A DNA stretch of 64,000 nucleotides, from contig NZ_QFWW01000020.1 in the NCBI RefSeq assembly GCF_003265345.1, positions 373,566 to 437,565 on the forward strand. Reading direction: 5' to 3'. The first letter of the stretch is position 1. Each line of letters starts with the position of its first letter. Both the position numbers and the translations under genes were made by a program. The notes under the pieces were generated by a model, which saw nothing but the letters and a program-made list of their open reading frames with translations, made no database searches and had not been told where the DNA came from. The stretch is from Lentzea terrae (lineage in GTDB: Bacteria > Actinomycetota > Actinomycetes > Mycobacteriales > Pseudonocardiaceae). This document shows positions 40,225-47,339 of this stretch, piece by piece.

Positions 40225-43200
40225 ATGAAAAACACGCTATTGAGGCGTGCGGTGAGTGCTGCGCTCGTCACCGCACTGACACTCTTCGGACTGACACCAG
40301 CGGCAGGAGCAGCAGTCGTCCGGCTGTCCGCCACCCTGACCGCGTCCAGCACCAACGGCCCGTACGGCGCCGGGAACGCCGGCGACGGCAACCAGGGCAG
40401 CTACTGGGAGAGCACGAACAACGTGTTCCCGCAGTGGATCCAGGCCGACCTGGGCGCCGCGAAGGACGTCAGCAAGGTCGTGCTGCGCCTGCCCTCGAAC
40501 TGGGAGCAGCGCACGCAAACCCTTGCGGTGCAGGGCAGCCAGAACGGCTCGCAGTTCACCGACATCTCCGCGTCGAGCGGCCGGGTGTTCTCCCCCAGCT
40601 CGAACAACACGGTGACGCTCGACTTCGCGGCGACCAGCGTCCGGTACGTCCGCGCGACGATCACCGCGAACACCGGCTGGCCAGCGGGTCAGCTCAGCGA
40701 GTTCGAGGTGCACGGCGAGGACCGGGGAGACCCGCCACCGAGCGGCGACAACCTGGCCCAGGGCAAGCCCGTCGAGGAGTCCGGGCACGTGCACGACTTC
40801 GTGGCCGCCAACGCCGTGGACGGCAACCTGGGCACCTACTGGGAGTCCAACGGTTTCCCCGGCCACCTGACCGCGAAGCTCGGCTCGAACGCCGACCTCA
40901 CCTCGATCGTCGTGAAGCTCAACCCCGACCCGATCTGGGGCGCGCGCACGCAGAACTTCGAGGTGCTGGGCCGCGAGTCGAGCGCCACGGCGTTCGCGAC
41001 CCTGAAAGCACGCGCCGACTACCGGTTCGACCCGGCCAACGGCAACAGCGTCACGATCCAGGTGAGCGGCCGGGCGGCGGACGTGCGGCTGCACTTCTAC
41101 GCCAACACCGGCGCGCCCGGCGGCCAGGTCGCCGAGCTCCAGGTGTTCGGGGCGGCCGCTCCGGCTCCCGACCTGACCGTCACGAACCTGACGTGGGCCC
41201 CGCAGAACCCGAGCGAGGCCGACGCGATCAGGCTGACCGCGACCGTGCGCAACGGCGGCACGGTGGCGTCCGGCGCGACCACGCTGAACGTCACCCTCGG
41301 CGGCACCTCAGCGGGCACCGCGCAGGTCGGCGGCCTCGCTCCCGGAGCCACCGCCACCGTCAGCGTGGACGCCGGTCGGCGAGGTGCCGGGTCCTACGCC
41401 GCAGCGGCTGCGGTGGACCCGGCCAACCAGGTCGCGGAGACCAACGAGGGCAACAACGCCTTCTCCTCGGGATCTCCCCTGGTGGTCGGTCAGGCACCCG
41501 GACCGGACCTGCAGATCACCGGCATCACGCCGAACCCGTCGTCGCCGGCCGCAGGTCAGCAGGTGACGTTCGCGGTGCAGGTCAACAACCGCGGAACGTC
41601 AGCAGCGGGCGCGTCGGTGACCCGCGTGGTCGTCGGCGGCAGCACGCTCACCGCCAACACCGCCGCGATCAACGCCGGTCAGACCGTGACCGTCAACGTC
41701 GGCACGTGGACGGCCACGAACGGCGGCGCCACGGCCACTGCAACAGCCGACGCGACCGGCCAGGTCGCGGAAACCAACGAGAACAACAACACCGCGACCC
41801 GGTCCATTGTGGTCGGGCGCGGCGCCTCGGTGCCGTTCACCAGCTATGAAGCCGAAAGCGGCCGCTACCAGGGCCAGTTGCTGGAGGCGGACCCGACGCG
41901 CACGTTCGGGCACACCAACTTCGGCAGCGAGTCCAGCGGCCGCAAGTCGGTGCGGCTGGACGCGCAGGGGCAGTTCGTGGAGATCACCTCGACGGTCAGC
42001 ACGAACTCCGTCGTGGTCCGCAACTCGATCCCGGACGCGGCGGCCGGCGGTGGTCAGGAGGCGACGATCAGCCTGTACGCCAACGACCAGTTCGTGCAGA
42101 AGCTGACCCTCTCGTCGCGGCACAGCTGGCTGTACGGCACCACCGACGACCCCGAGGGCCTCACGAACCGGCCGGGTGGCGACGCCCGCAGGTTGTTCGA
42201 CGAGTCGTCGACGTTGCTCGCCAACAGCTATCCGGCGGGCACGAGGTTCAAGCTGCAGCGCGACTCCGGTGACAACGCGCAGTTCTACGTCATCGACCTG
42301 ATCGACCTGGAGCAGGTCGCGCCGCCGTCGCAGAAGCCCGCCGAGTGCGTGTCCATCACGCAGTACGGGGCCACCGCGAACGACCAGACGGACGACGCGG
42401 ACGCGATCCAGCGTGCCGTGACCGCCGACCAGAACGGTGAGATCCCGTGCGTGTGGATCCCGGAAGGCAGGTTCCGGCAGGAGAAGAAGATCCTGACCCA
42501 GTTCAACAGCGGCGGTCACAACCAGGTCGGCATCCGCAACGCCACGATCCGCGGCGCCGGCATGTGGCACGCGCAGCTGTTCTCGCTGACCCAGCCGCAG
42601 GACGCGGGCACGATCAACCACCCGCACGAGGGCAACTTCGGGTTCGACATCGACGACAACACGCAGATCTCCGACATCGCGATCTTCGGTTCCGGCCGGA
42701 TCCGCGGCGGTGACGGCGGCGCGGAGGGCGGTGTCGGCCTGAACGGCCGGTTCGGCAAGAACACGAAGATCACCAACGTGTGGATCGAGCACGCCAACGT
42801 CGGCGTGTGGGTCGGCCGCGACTACACGAACCTGCCCGACCGCTGGAACCCCGGCGACGGACTGCAGTTCAGCGGCATGCGCATCCGCGACACCTACGCC
42901 GACGGCATCAACTTCACCAACGGCACGCGCAACTCCACGGTGTTCAACTCGTCGTTCCGCACCACGGGCGACGACGCGCTGGCGGTGTGGGCGTCGAAGT
43001 ACGTGAAGGACCAGAACGTGGACGTGGGCAGTGGCAACGCGTTCCTCAACAACACGATCGCGTTGCCGTGGCGTGCCAACGGAATCGCCATCTACGGAGG
43101 TGCGAACAACCGGGCGGAGAACAACATCATCTCCGACACGGCCAACTACCCCGGCATCATGCTGGCGACCGACCACGACCCGTTGCCGTTCTCGGGTACG

Positions 43201-43551
43201 ACGTTGCTCGCCAACAACGCCCTGCACCGCACCGGTGGCGCGTTCTGGGGTGAGGCGCAGGAGTTCGGCGCCATCACGCTGTTCTCGCAGAACCTGCCGA
43301 TCCCCGGCGCGGTCATCCGGGACACCGAGATCCTGGACTCCACCTACGACGGGATCCAGTTCAAGGGTGGCGGCAGCGGGATGCCCGACGTGCAGATCAC
43401 CAACGTGCGGATCGACAGGTCGAACAACGGCTCGGGCATCCTCGCGATGGCCCAGGCCCGCGGTTCGGCACGCCTGACGAACGTGACGATCACCAATTCG
43501 CGGGACGGGAACATCCTCATCGAGCCCGGCTCGCAGTTCGTCATCGGCTAG
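40225..43551 (+). CDS. second GH87-type secreted glucanase, paralogue of the preceding gene
   Basis: The 1108-aa protein starts at ATG 40225 (GAAGGA nine bases before) with signal peptide MKNTLLRRAVSAALVTALTL. It has two discoidin domains (NAGDGNQGSYWES; GNLGTYWESNGFPGHLTAKL), two CARDB domains (PDLTVTNLTWAPQNPSEADA; PDLQITGITPNPSSPAAGQQ), the beta-sandwich YEAESGRYQGQ and the beta-helix with D893 (YADGIN) and D916-D917 (TTGDDALAVW). It lacks the FN3 module and the extra N-terminal part of its neighbour. The 26-base gap suggests an operon. Differences around the beta-helix start (CVSITQYGATANDQTDDADA, a pectate-lyase-3 style segment) hint at different specificity. Confidence 0.85.
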   Translation: MKNTLLRRAVSAALVTALTLFGLTPAAGAAVVRLSATLTASSTNGPYGAGNAGDGNQGSYWESTNNVFPQWIQADLGAAKDVSKVVLRLPSNWEQRTQTLAVQGSQNGSQFTDISASSGRVFSPSSNNTVTLDFAATSVRYVRATITANTGWPAGQLSEFEVHGEDRGDPPPSGDNLAQGKPVEESGHVHDFVAANAVDGNLGTYWESNGFPGHLTAKLGSNADLTSIVVKLNPDPIWGARTQNFEVLGRESSATAFATLKARADYRFDPANGNSVTIQVSGRAADVRLHFYANTGAPGGQVAELQVFGAAAPAPDLTVTNLTWAPQNPSEADAIRLTATVRNGGTVASGATTLNVTLGGTSAGTAQVGGLAPGATATVSVDAGRRGAGSYAAAAAVDPANQVAETNEGNNAFSSGSPLVVGQAPGPDLQITGITPNPSSPAAGQQVTFAVQVNNRGTSAAGASVTRVVVGGSTLTANTAAINAGQTVTVNVGTWTATNGGATATATADATGQVAETNENNNTATRSIVVGRGASVPFTSYEAESGRYQGQLLEADPTRTFGHTNFGSESSGRKSVRLDAQGQFVEITSTVSTNSVVVRNSIPDAAAGGGQEATISLYANDQFVQKLTLSSRHSWLYGTTDDPEGLTNRPGGDARRLFDESSTLLANSYPAGTRFKLQRDSGDNAQFYVIDLIDLEQVAPPSQKPAECVSITQYGATANDQTDDADAIQRAVTADQNGEIPCVWIPEGRFRQEKKILTQFNSGGHNQVGIRNATIRGAGMWHAQLFSLTQPQDAGTINHPHEGNFGFDIDDNTQISDIAIFGSGRIRGGDGGAEGGVGLNGRFGKNTKITNVWIEHANVGVWVGRDYTNLPDRWNPGDGLQFSGMRIRDTYADGINFTNGTRNSTVFNSSFRTTGDDALAVWASKYVKDQNVDVGSGNAFLNNTIALPWRANGIAIYGGANNRAENNIISDTANYPGIMLATDHDPLPFSGTTLLANNALHRTGGAFWGEAQEFGAITLFSQNLPIPGAVIRDTEILDSTYDGIQFKGGGSGMPDVQITNVRIDRSNNGSGILAMAQARGSARLTNVTITNSRDGNILIEPGSQFVIG

Positions 43552-43575
43552 AGATCACCCGGAGATCACCTTTAG

Positions 43576-43614
43576 AACCGCCTCCGGCCGGGTATCCCCA
43601 GGCCGGAGGTGGTT
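43576..43614 (+). terminator. hairpin that ends the GH87 operon and buries the next Shine-Dalgarno
   Basis: A 14-bp stem (43576-43589 with 43601-43614, one G-T pair) has an 11-base loop. It lies 24 bases after the glucanase stop and looks like a terminator, but its 3' arm contains GGAGGT (43605-43610), the only ribosome binding site for the ATG at 43619. Confidence 0.7.
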
Positions 43615-43618
43615 TCTC

Positions 43619-44470
43619 ATGTCCGCGGTCGTGGTGGGTTTCGACGGTTCCGACCTCTCCCGGCAAGCCGCTCTCTGGGGCGCTGAGGAGGCGTCCAGGT
43701 GCGGTGCGGCCCTGCGGGTCGTGCAGGCCGTCCGCTCACCGCTCCCCGAGCCGGTCTTCATGCCGATGTCCGCGCCGGTGCCGGAGTTCGTCACCGAGGA
43801 GACCATGCGCCGCTCCGCCGAGGACCACCTCGCGGAGCTGGCCCAGGAACTGCGGCAGGGCTGGCCGGAGCTGCAGCTCGACACCGCCGTGCGCCTCGGC
43901 CGCCCGGTCGACGTGCTCGCCGAGGAAGACGGCTCGTTGCTGGTGCTCGGGTCGTCCGGCCGCACCGGCATCGCCGAGATGTTCCTCGGCTCCACCGCCG
44001 CCGGACTCGTGTCGATCGGTGGTCGTCCTGTCGTCGTGACGCGCTCCGGGCCGTTGGACGGCCGTGTGGTCGTCGGTGTCGACGGCTCCGAGACCTCCGC
44101 GGACGCGATCGAGTTCGCCTTCGCGTTCGCTTCCCGTCACGGCCGTGAGCTGTTGGCCATCCACGCGTGGAGCGACATCGGCTGGGCCGAGCTGCCCGAG
44201 CAGGACTTCGACCACATCCGCGTGGACCTCGCGAAGCTGCTGGAGGACCAGCTCGCCGAGCACCGCGCCCGCAACCCCGAGGTCCACGTCGCGCAGGAGG
44301 TCGCCTTCGACGCGCCGGCGCGTGCGTTGCTCCAGGCGGCCGACGGCGCGGCGTTGATCGCGGTCGGCAGCCACGGACGCGGCGCGGTGAAGCGTGCAAT
44401 TCTCGGTTCGGTCAGCCACGCTGTGCTCCACCACGCGCCGTGCCCGGTTGCCGTGGTCCATCGGAGGTGA
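43619..44470 (+). CDS. universal stress protein with two UspA domains
   Basis: The 283-aa protein contains two Usp folds. The first (1-140) starts SAVVVGFDGSDLSRQAALWG and has LLVLGSSGRTGIAEMFLGST; the second (about 146-283) starts GRVVVGVDGSETSADAIEFA and has LIAVGSHGRGAVKRAILGSV, VLHHAPCPVAVV. Both keep the ATP-binding Gx2Gx9G(S/T) pattern. Tandem Usp proteins accumulate under hypoxia or stress in actinobacteria and bind ATP. The ribosome binding site lies in a hairpin, so translation may be conditional. A lipoprotein gene follows after six bases. Confidence 0.92.
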   Translation: MSAVVVGFDGSDLSRQAALWGAEEASRCGAALRVVQAVRSPLPEPVFMPMSAPVPEFVTEETMRRSAEDHLAELAQELRQGWPELQLDTAVRLGRPVDVLAEEDGSLLVLGSSGRTGIAEMFLGSTAAGLVSIGGRPVVVTRSGPLDGRVVVGVDGSETSADAIEFAFAFASRHGRELLAIHAWSDIGWAELPEQDFDHIRVDLAKLLEDQLAEHRARNPEVHVAQEVAFDAPARALLQAADGAALIAVGSHGRGAVKRAILGSVSHAVLHHAPCPVAVVHRR

Positions 44471-44476
44471 CGCGAG

Positions 44477-44878
44477 ATGCGCGGGTTAGCGGCCGTGCTG
44501 TTGTGCTTGGTGCTGGCTTCGTGTGCTCAGCAGGCGCCGCCTGGAGCTCCGGCGTCGAGCACGCCGACGTCCGACACCTCCACACCGAGTCTCCCTGACC
44601 CCTTGCCGCCCTCGTCCGCACCGCTCACCACCACCACGCCGTCGCGGGCGCTGGAGCCGGGGATGACGGTCCGCGGCACGGTGGCGGAAGGCGTCGAGGC
44701 CGGCTGCCTGATCCTGAACACCGGCACCGCGCAGTACCTGCTGCTCGGCGCCGACCCCACGATCGCGGTGGCCGGTGCCGAGATCGAGGTGACGGGGCGC
44801 GCCGAGCCGGGAGCGATGACGACCTGCCAGCAGGGCACGCCGTTCAACGTCCAGAAGACTCTCCGCATCAACCCTTGA
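44477..44878 (+). CDS. small secreted lipoprotein
   Basis: The 133-aa protein has a lipoprotein signal with lipobox LASC (MRGLAAVLLCLVLASC, Cys16), a Ser/Thr/Pro-rich linker (about 17-60) and a small beta-rich domain (about 62-133; GMTVRGTVAEGVEAGCLILN, TGRAEPGAMTTCQQGTPFNV) with two further Cys that may form a disulfide. The domain resembles OB-like 'DUF' domains of unknown role. It should be anchored outside the membrane. It follows the stress protein closely and its stop codon lies in the -35 of the next gene's promoter. Confidence 0.75.
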   Translation: MRGLAAVLLCLVLASCAQQAPPGAPASSTPTSDTSTPSLPDPLPPSSAPLTTTTPSRALEPGMTVRGTVAEGVEAGCLILNTGTAQYLLLGADPTIAVAGAEIEVTGRAEPGAMTTCQQGTPFNVQKTLRINP

Positions 44879-44905
44879 CCTCGACGTTGATCGAGGTTGA
44901 AGACT
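44875..44905 (+). promoter_or_regulatory. MerR/SoxR-like operator-promoter before the MBL-fold gene
   Basis: TTGACC (44875-44880), 19 bases, AAGACT (44900-44905) is followed six bases later by the ATG at 44912. The spacer holds ACCTCGA and TCGAGGT (44878-44884, 44891-44897), 7-bp perfect arms. A long spacer with a centred palindrome is the mark of MerR-family activated promoters; the -10 is weak. Confidence 0.5.
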
Positions 44906-44911
44906 TCGATC

Positions 44912-45727
44912 ATGACGATCTGGATCTGCGGAACCTGCGGGGTCGAACACCCCGACAGCGCACAACCTCCGGTTGCCTGTGAGATCTGCGCCGACGAACG
45001 GCAGTACGTGCCGGCGTCCGGCCAGGTGTGGACGACGCTGGAGAAGCTCGCCGCCGACGGTCACGACCTGGTGCACCAGGAGGTGGAGCCGGGCCTGCAC
45101 CGGCTGCACCGGGAACCGGAGTTCGGCATCGGCCAGTGGACGTACGTGGTGCAGACGCCGCAAGGCAACCTGCTGTGGGATCCGCCGAACTACATCGACC
45201 AGCCGCTGCTGGACAAGATCGCCGAACTGGGCGGCGCCGCCGTGATCGTGGCCAGCCACCCGCACATGTACGGCTCGCAGGTCAGCCTCAGCCACCGGCT
45301 CGGGAACGTCCCGGTGCTGGTGCACTCCGCCGACCGGCAGTGGGTGCAACGGGAGGACCCGGTGATCCGCGAGTGGTCGGGTGCGGAGGAGGTGCTGCCC
45401 GGCGTCACGCTCGTCGAAGCGGGCGGACACTTCCCCGGCGCCGCGGTCGCGCACATCGCCGCCGGGAAGGGCACCTTGCTGGTCGGGGACGCCATGGTGC
45501 CGGTGGTGGACACCGGCTGGGTGACGTTCATGCGCAGCTACCCGAACCAGATCCCGCTGTCCGCCGGGCTGGTGCGGCGGATCGTGCAACGGCTGGAGCC
45601 CTACGCGTTCGACCGCCTCTACAGCCTGTTGGGCAGGTCGGTGCTCGGCGACGCCAAGGAGGCGGTGCGCCGCTCCGCCGACCGCTACATCGCGTGGGCC
45701 GGCGGAGCAAACGATCACCTCGGGTAG
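44912..45727 (+). CDS. metallo-beta-lactamase-fold hydrolase with N-terminal rubredoxin-like zinc ribbon
   Basis: The 271-aa protein begins with a two-CxxC knuckle (ICGTCGVEH and ACEICADERQ, residues 4-30) that resembles a rubredoxin or zinc ribbon, followed by an MBL-fold domain. The usual HxHxDH motif is reduced: the region VIVASHPHMYGSQVSLSH keeps HPH, AGGHFPGAAVAHI supplies a His and LLVGDAMVPV the bridging Asp. A redox or structural metal centre fused to a metallohydrolase is uncommon. A TTG at 44897 is an alternative start, but a -10-like box six bases before ATG 44912 favours a leaderless start. It overlaps the convergent reductase gene by 13 bases. Confidence 0.75.
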   Translation: MTIWICGTCGVEHPDSAQPPVACEICADERQYVPASGQVWTTLEKLAADGHDLVHQEVEPGLHRLHREPEFGIGQWTYVVQTPQGNLLWDPPNYIDQPLLDKIAELGGAAVIVASHPHMYGSQVSLSHRLGNVPVLVHSADRQWVQREDPVIREWSGAEEVLPGVTLVEAGGHFPGAAVAHIAAGKGTLLVGDAMVPVVDTGWVTFMRSYPNQIPLSAGLVRRIVQRLEPYAFDRLYSLLGRSVLGDAKEAVRRSADRYIAWAGGANDHLG

Positions 45728-46281
45728 GTGACGCGATAGCGCACGTGCGTGACCGCCGGCGAGGAGATCGAGAACTCCTGCTCCAGCGCCGCGGACACGC
45801 CGTCGAACAGTCTGGTGCCGCCGCCCAGGACCAGTGGCACCAGGTTGAGCTGCACCTGGTCGAGCAGTCCCGCCCGCAGCACCGCCTGGCCGGTCTCGGC
45901 ACCCATCACGACGACGTCGCGGTCACCGGCCGCCGCCACGGCCTGCTTGACGGCGGCCACGACGTCGGTGACGAAGGTGAAGGAGGCCGACCGGGCGGGC
46001 AGCGGGGGCCGTTCGGTGCTGGTCAGCACGAACGTCGGCGCCGGGTAGGGCGTGTCCTCCCAGTGCGGCAGGCCGAGCTCGAACGTGCGCCGGCCGCAGA
46101 CGACCGCACCCGCCGACGCGGTCGTCCAGGCCGTGACCTCCCGGTCGACCGGCGCGGGCGAGCCGAACATCCACGCGTGCAGCGCTTCGCCGCCTCGCCC
46201 CAGCGGATGTTCCATCGAGACGTCCGGGCCGGTGACGTAGCCGTCCAGCGAGATGCTCTTGTGCAAGATGACGTTTCCCAT
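45715..46281 (-). CDS. dihydrofolate reductase-like (RibD C-terminal) family protein
   Basis: The 188-aa protein from MGNVILHKSISLDGYVTGPD shows the DHFR/RibD_C fold: start IxxSLDGxxxG, GAVVCGRRTFELG (NADPH-side), PTFVLTSTERP and VVVMGAETGQAVLRAGLLDQ, then VQLNLVPLVLGGGTRLFDG. These proteins bind NADPH and reduce unknown small substrates; riboflavin biosynthesis is not implied. The ATG at 46281 fits the family N-terminus better than the upstream in-frame Met. The 3' end overlaps the MBL-fold gene on the other strand. Confidence 0.85.
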   Translation of the reverse strand: MGNVILHKSISLDGYVTGPDVSMEHPLGRGGEALHAWMFGSPAPVDREVTAWTTASAGAVVCGRRTFELGLPHWEDTPYPAPTFVLTSTERPPLPARSASFTFVTDVVAAVKQAVAAAGDRDVVVMGAETGQAVLRAGLLDQVQLNLVPLVLGGGTRLFDGVSAALEQEFSISSPAVTHVRYRVTYPR

Positions 46282-46311
46282 GCACAGGCAGACCACCGGG
46301 CGGCCGGGAAC

Positions 46312-47247
46312 TCATCGGTCCAGGGCCTCGCGCAGGAACGCTGCGGCCTGGTTGATCGCTGCCTCGGCGGCGTGCGTGCCCCGCAACGCGTTCAGCATCA
46401 CGAAGTCGTGGATCGCACCCGCGTACCGGACGGCGGTGACGGGCACACCGGCCTCGCGCAGCTTGTCCGCGTAAGCCTCGCCCTCGTCGCGCAGCACGTC
46501 GGCCTCTGCGGTGATCACCAGTGCCTGTGGCAGGCCGGCGAGCTGTTCCTTCGTCGCTCGCAGCGGAGACGCGGTGATCTCCGCGCGCTCCACCGGGTTC
46601 GTCGTGTACTGGTCCCAGAACCACTGCATCGCGTCGCGGCGCAGGAAGTAGCCCTCGGCGAACTGCAGGTAGGAGTCGGTGTCGAAGGACGCGTCGGTCA
46701 CCGGGTAGAAGAGCACCTGGGCCTTCAGCGCGACGTCGCCACGTTCCTTGGCCTGCAACGTCAACGCCGCCGCCATGTTGCCGCCGACCGAGTCACCGGC
46801 GACCGCGATGCGGGTCGCGTCGAGGCCGTACTCGCTGCCGTTGCTCAGGATCCACTGGGCGGTGGCGTAGTTCTGGTTGATGGCAACGGGATAGCGGGCT
46901 TCTGGCGAGAGCGAGTAGTCCGGGAACACCACGGCCGCGCCCGCCTTGGTGGCCAGTTCGCGGACCAGGCGGTCGTGAGTGTGGGCGTTGCCGAAAACCC
47001 AGCCGGCGCCGTGGATGTAGAGGATGACGGGAAGCTGCTCGGTGGCGCCGAGCGGCTTGACCACCCGGACCTTGAACCCGTCGAGCTCGACCCGTTGCTC
47101 GTCGACCTCGGGCTTCTCGATCGCACCCGACTGGACCTCGTCGACGGCCTTGCGGCCCTCCTCCGGGGCGAGCTCGAACAGGAACGGCGGCTGGGCGGTG
47201 GCGGCGGCGAACTCGGCGGCGGCGGGCTCGAGAACTGGGCGCTTCAT
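46312..47247 (-). CDS. HSL-family alpha/beta hydrolase (esterase/lipase)
   Basis: The 311-aa protein matches the hormone-sensitive-lipase family: oxyanion motif HGAGWVFG near 100 (usually HGGG), nucleophile GDSVGGN (Ser about 171), Asp in ITAEADVLRDEGEAYADKL and His in GAIHDFVML. The family cleaves short acyl esters in the cytoplasm. A 21-base near-perfect inverted repeat 35 bases upstream marks a likely operator; no regulator gene is next to it. It lies on the same strand as the neutral ceramidase but separated by 92 bases. Confidence 0.9.
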   Translation of the reverse strand: MKRPVLEPAAAEFAAATAQPPFLFELAPEEGRKAVDEVQSGAIEKPEVDEQRVELDGFKVRVVKPLGATEQLPVILYIHGAGWVFGNAHTHDRLVRELATKAGAAVVFPDYSLSPEARYPVAINQNYATAQWILSNGSEYGLDATRIAVAGDSVGGNMAAALTLQAKERGDVALKAQVLFYPVTDASFDTDSYLQFAEGYFLRRDAMQWFWDQYTTNPVERAEITASPLRATKEQLAGLPQALVITAEADVLRDEGEAYADKLREAGVPVTAVRYAGAIHDFVMLNALRGTHAAEAAINQAAAFLREALDR

Positions 47248-47281
47248 GGCTGCTCCTTCAGGTCGGATGCCATGAAAGCTA

Positions 47282-47302
47282 GTGCGCGATTAAATCGTGC
47301 AC
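47282..47302. promoter_or_regulatory. 21-bp near-perfect operator upstream of the esterase
   Basis: Ten-base arms (47282-47291 and 47293-47302) around a central A differ at one position; the core is CGATTAAATCG. It begins 35 bases before the esterase ATG. The AT-rich centre recalls MarR/OhrR or TetR sites. Confidence 0.6.
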
Positions 47303-47339
47303 AACGTAATCGTTGCCTCACCGCCGCCGGGAATAACCG

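Noticed and set aside
38285..40225. A 646-codon antisense frame over the first GH87 gene, and a similar one at 41599-43227
   Set aside because: Both are reverse shadows of codon-biased glucanase genes with low-complexity translations.
41260..41830. CARDB repeats read as possible CRISPR or tandem DNA repeats
   Set aside because: Similarity is at protein level between diverged modules; there are no identical repeats with regular spacers.
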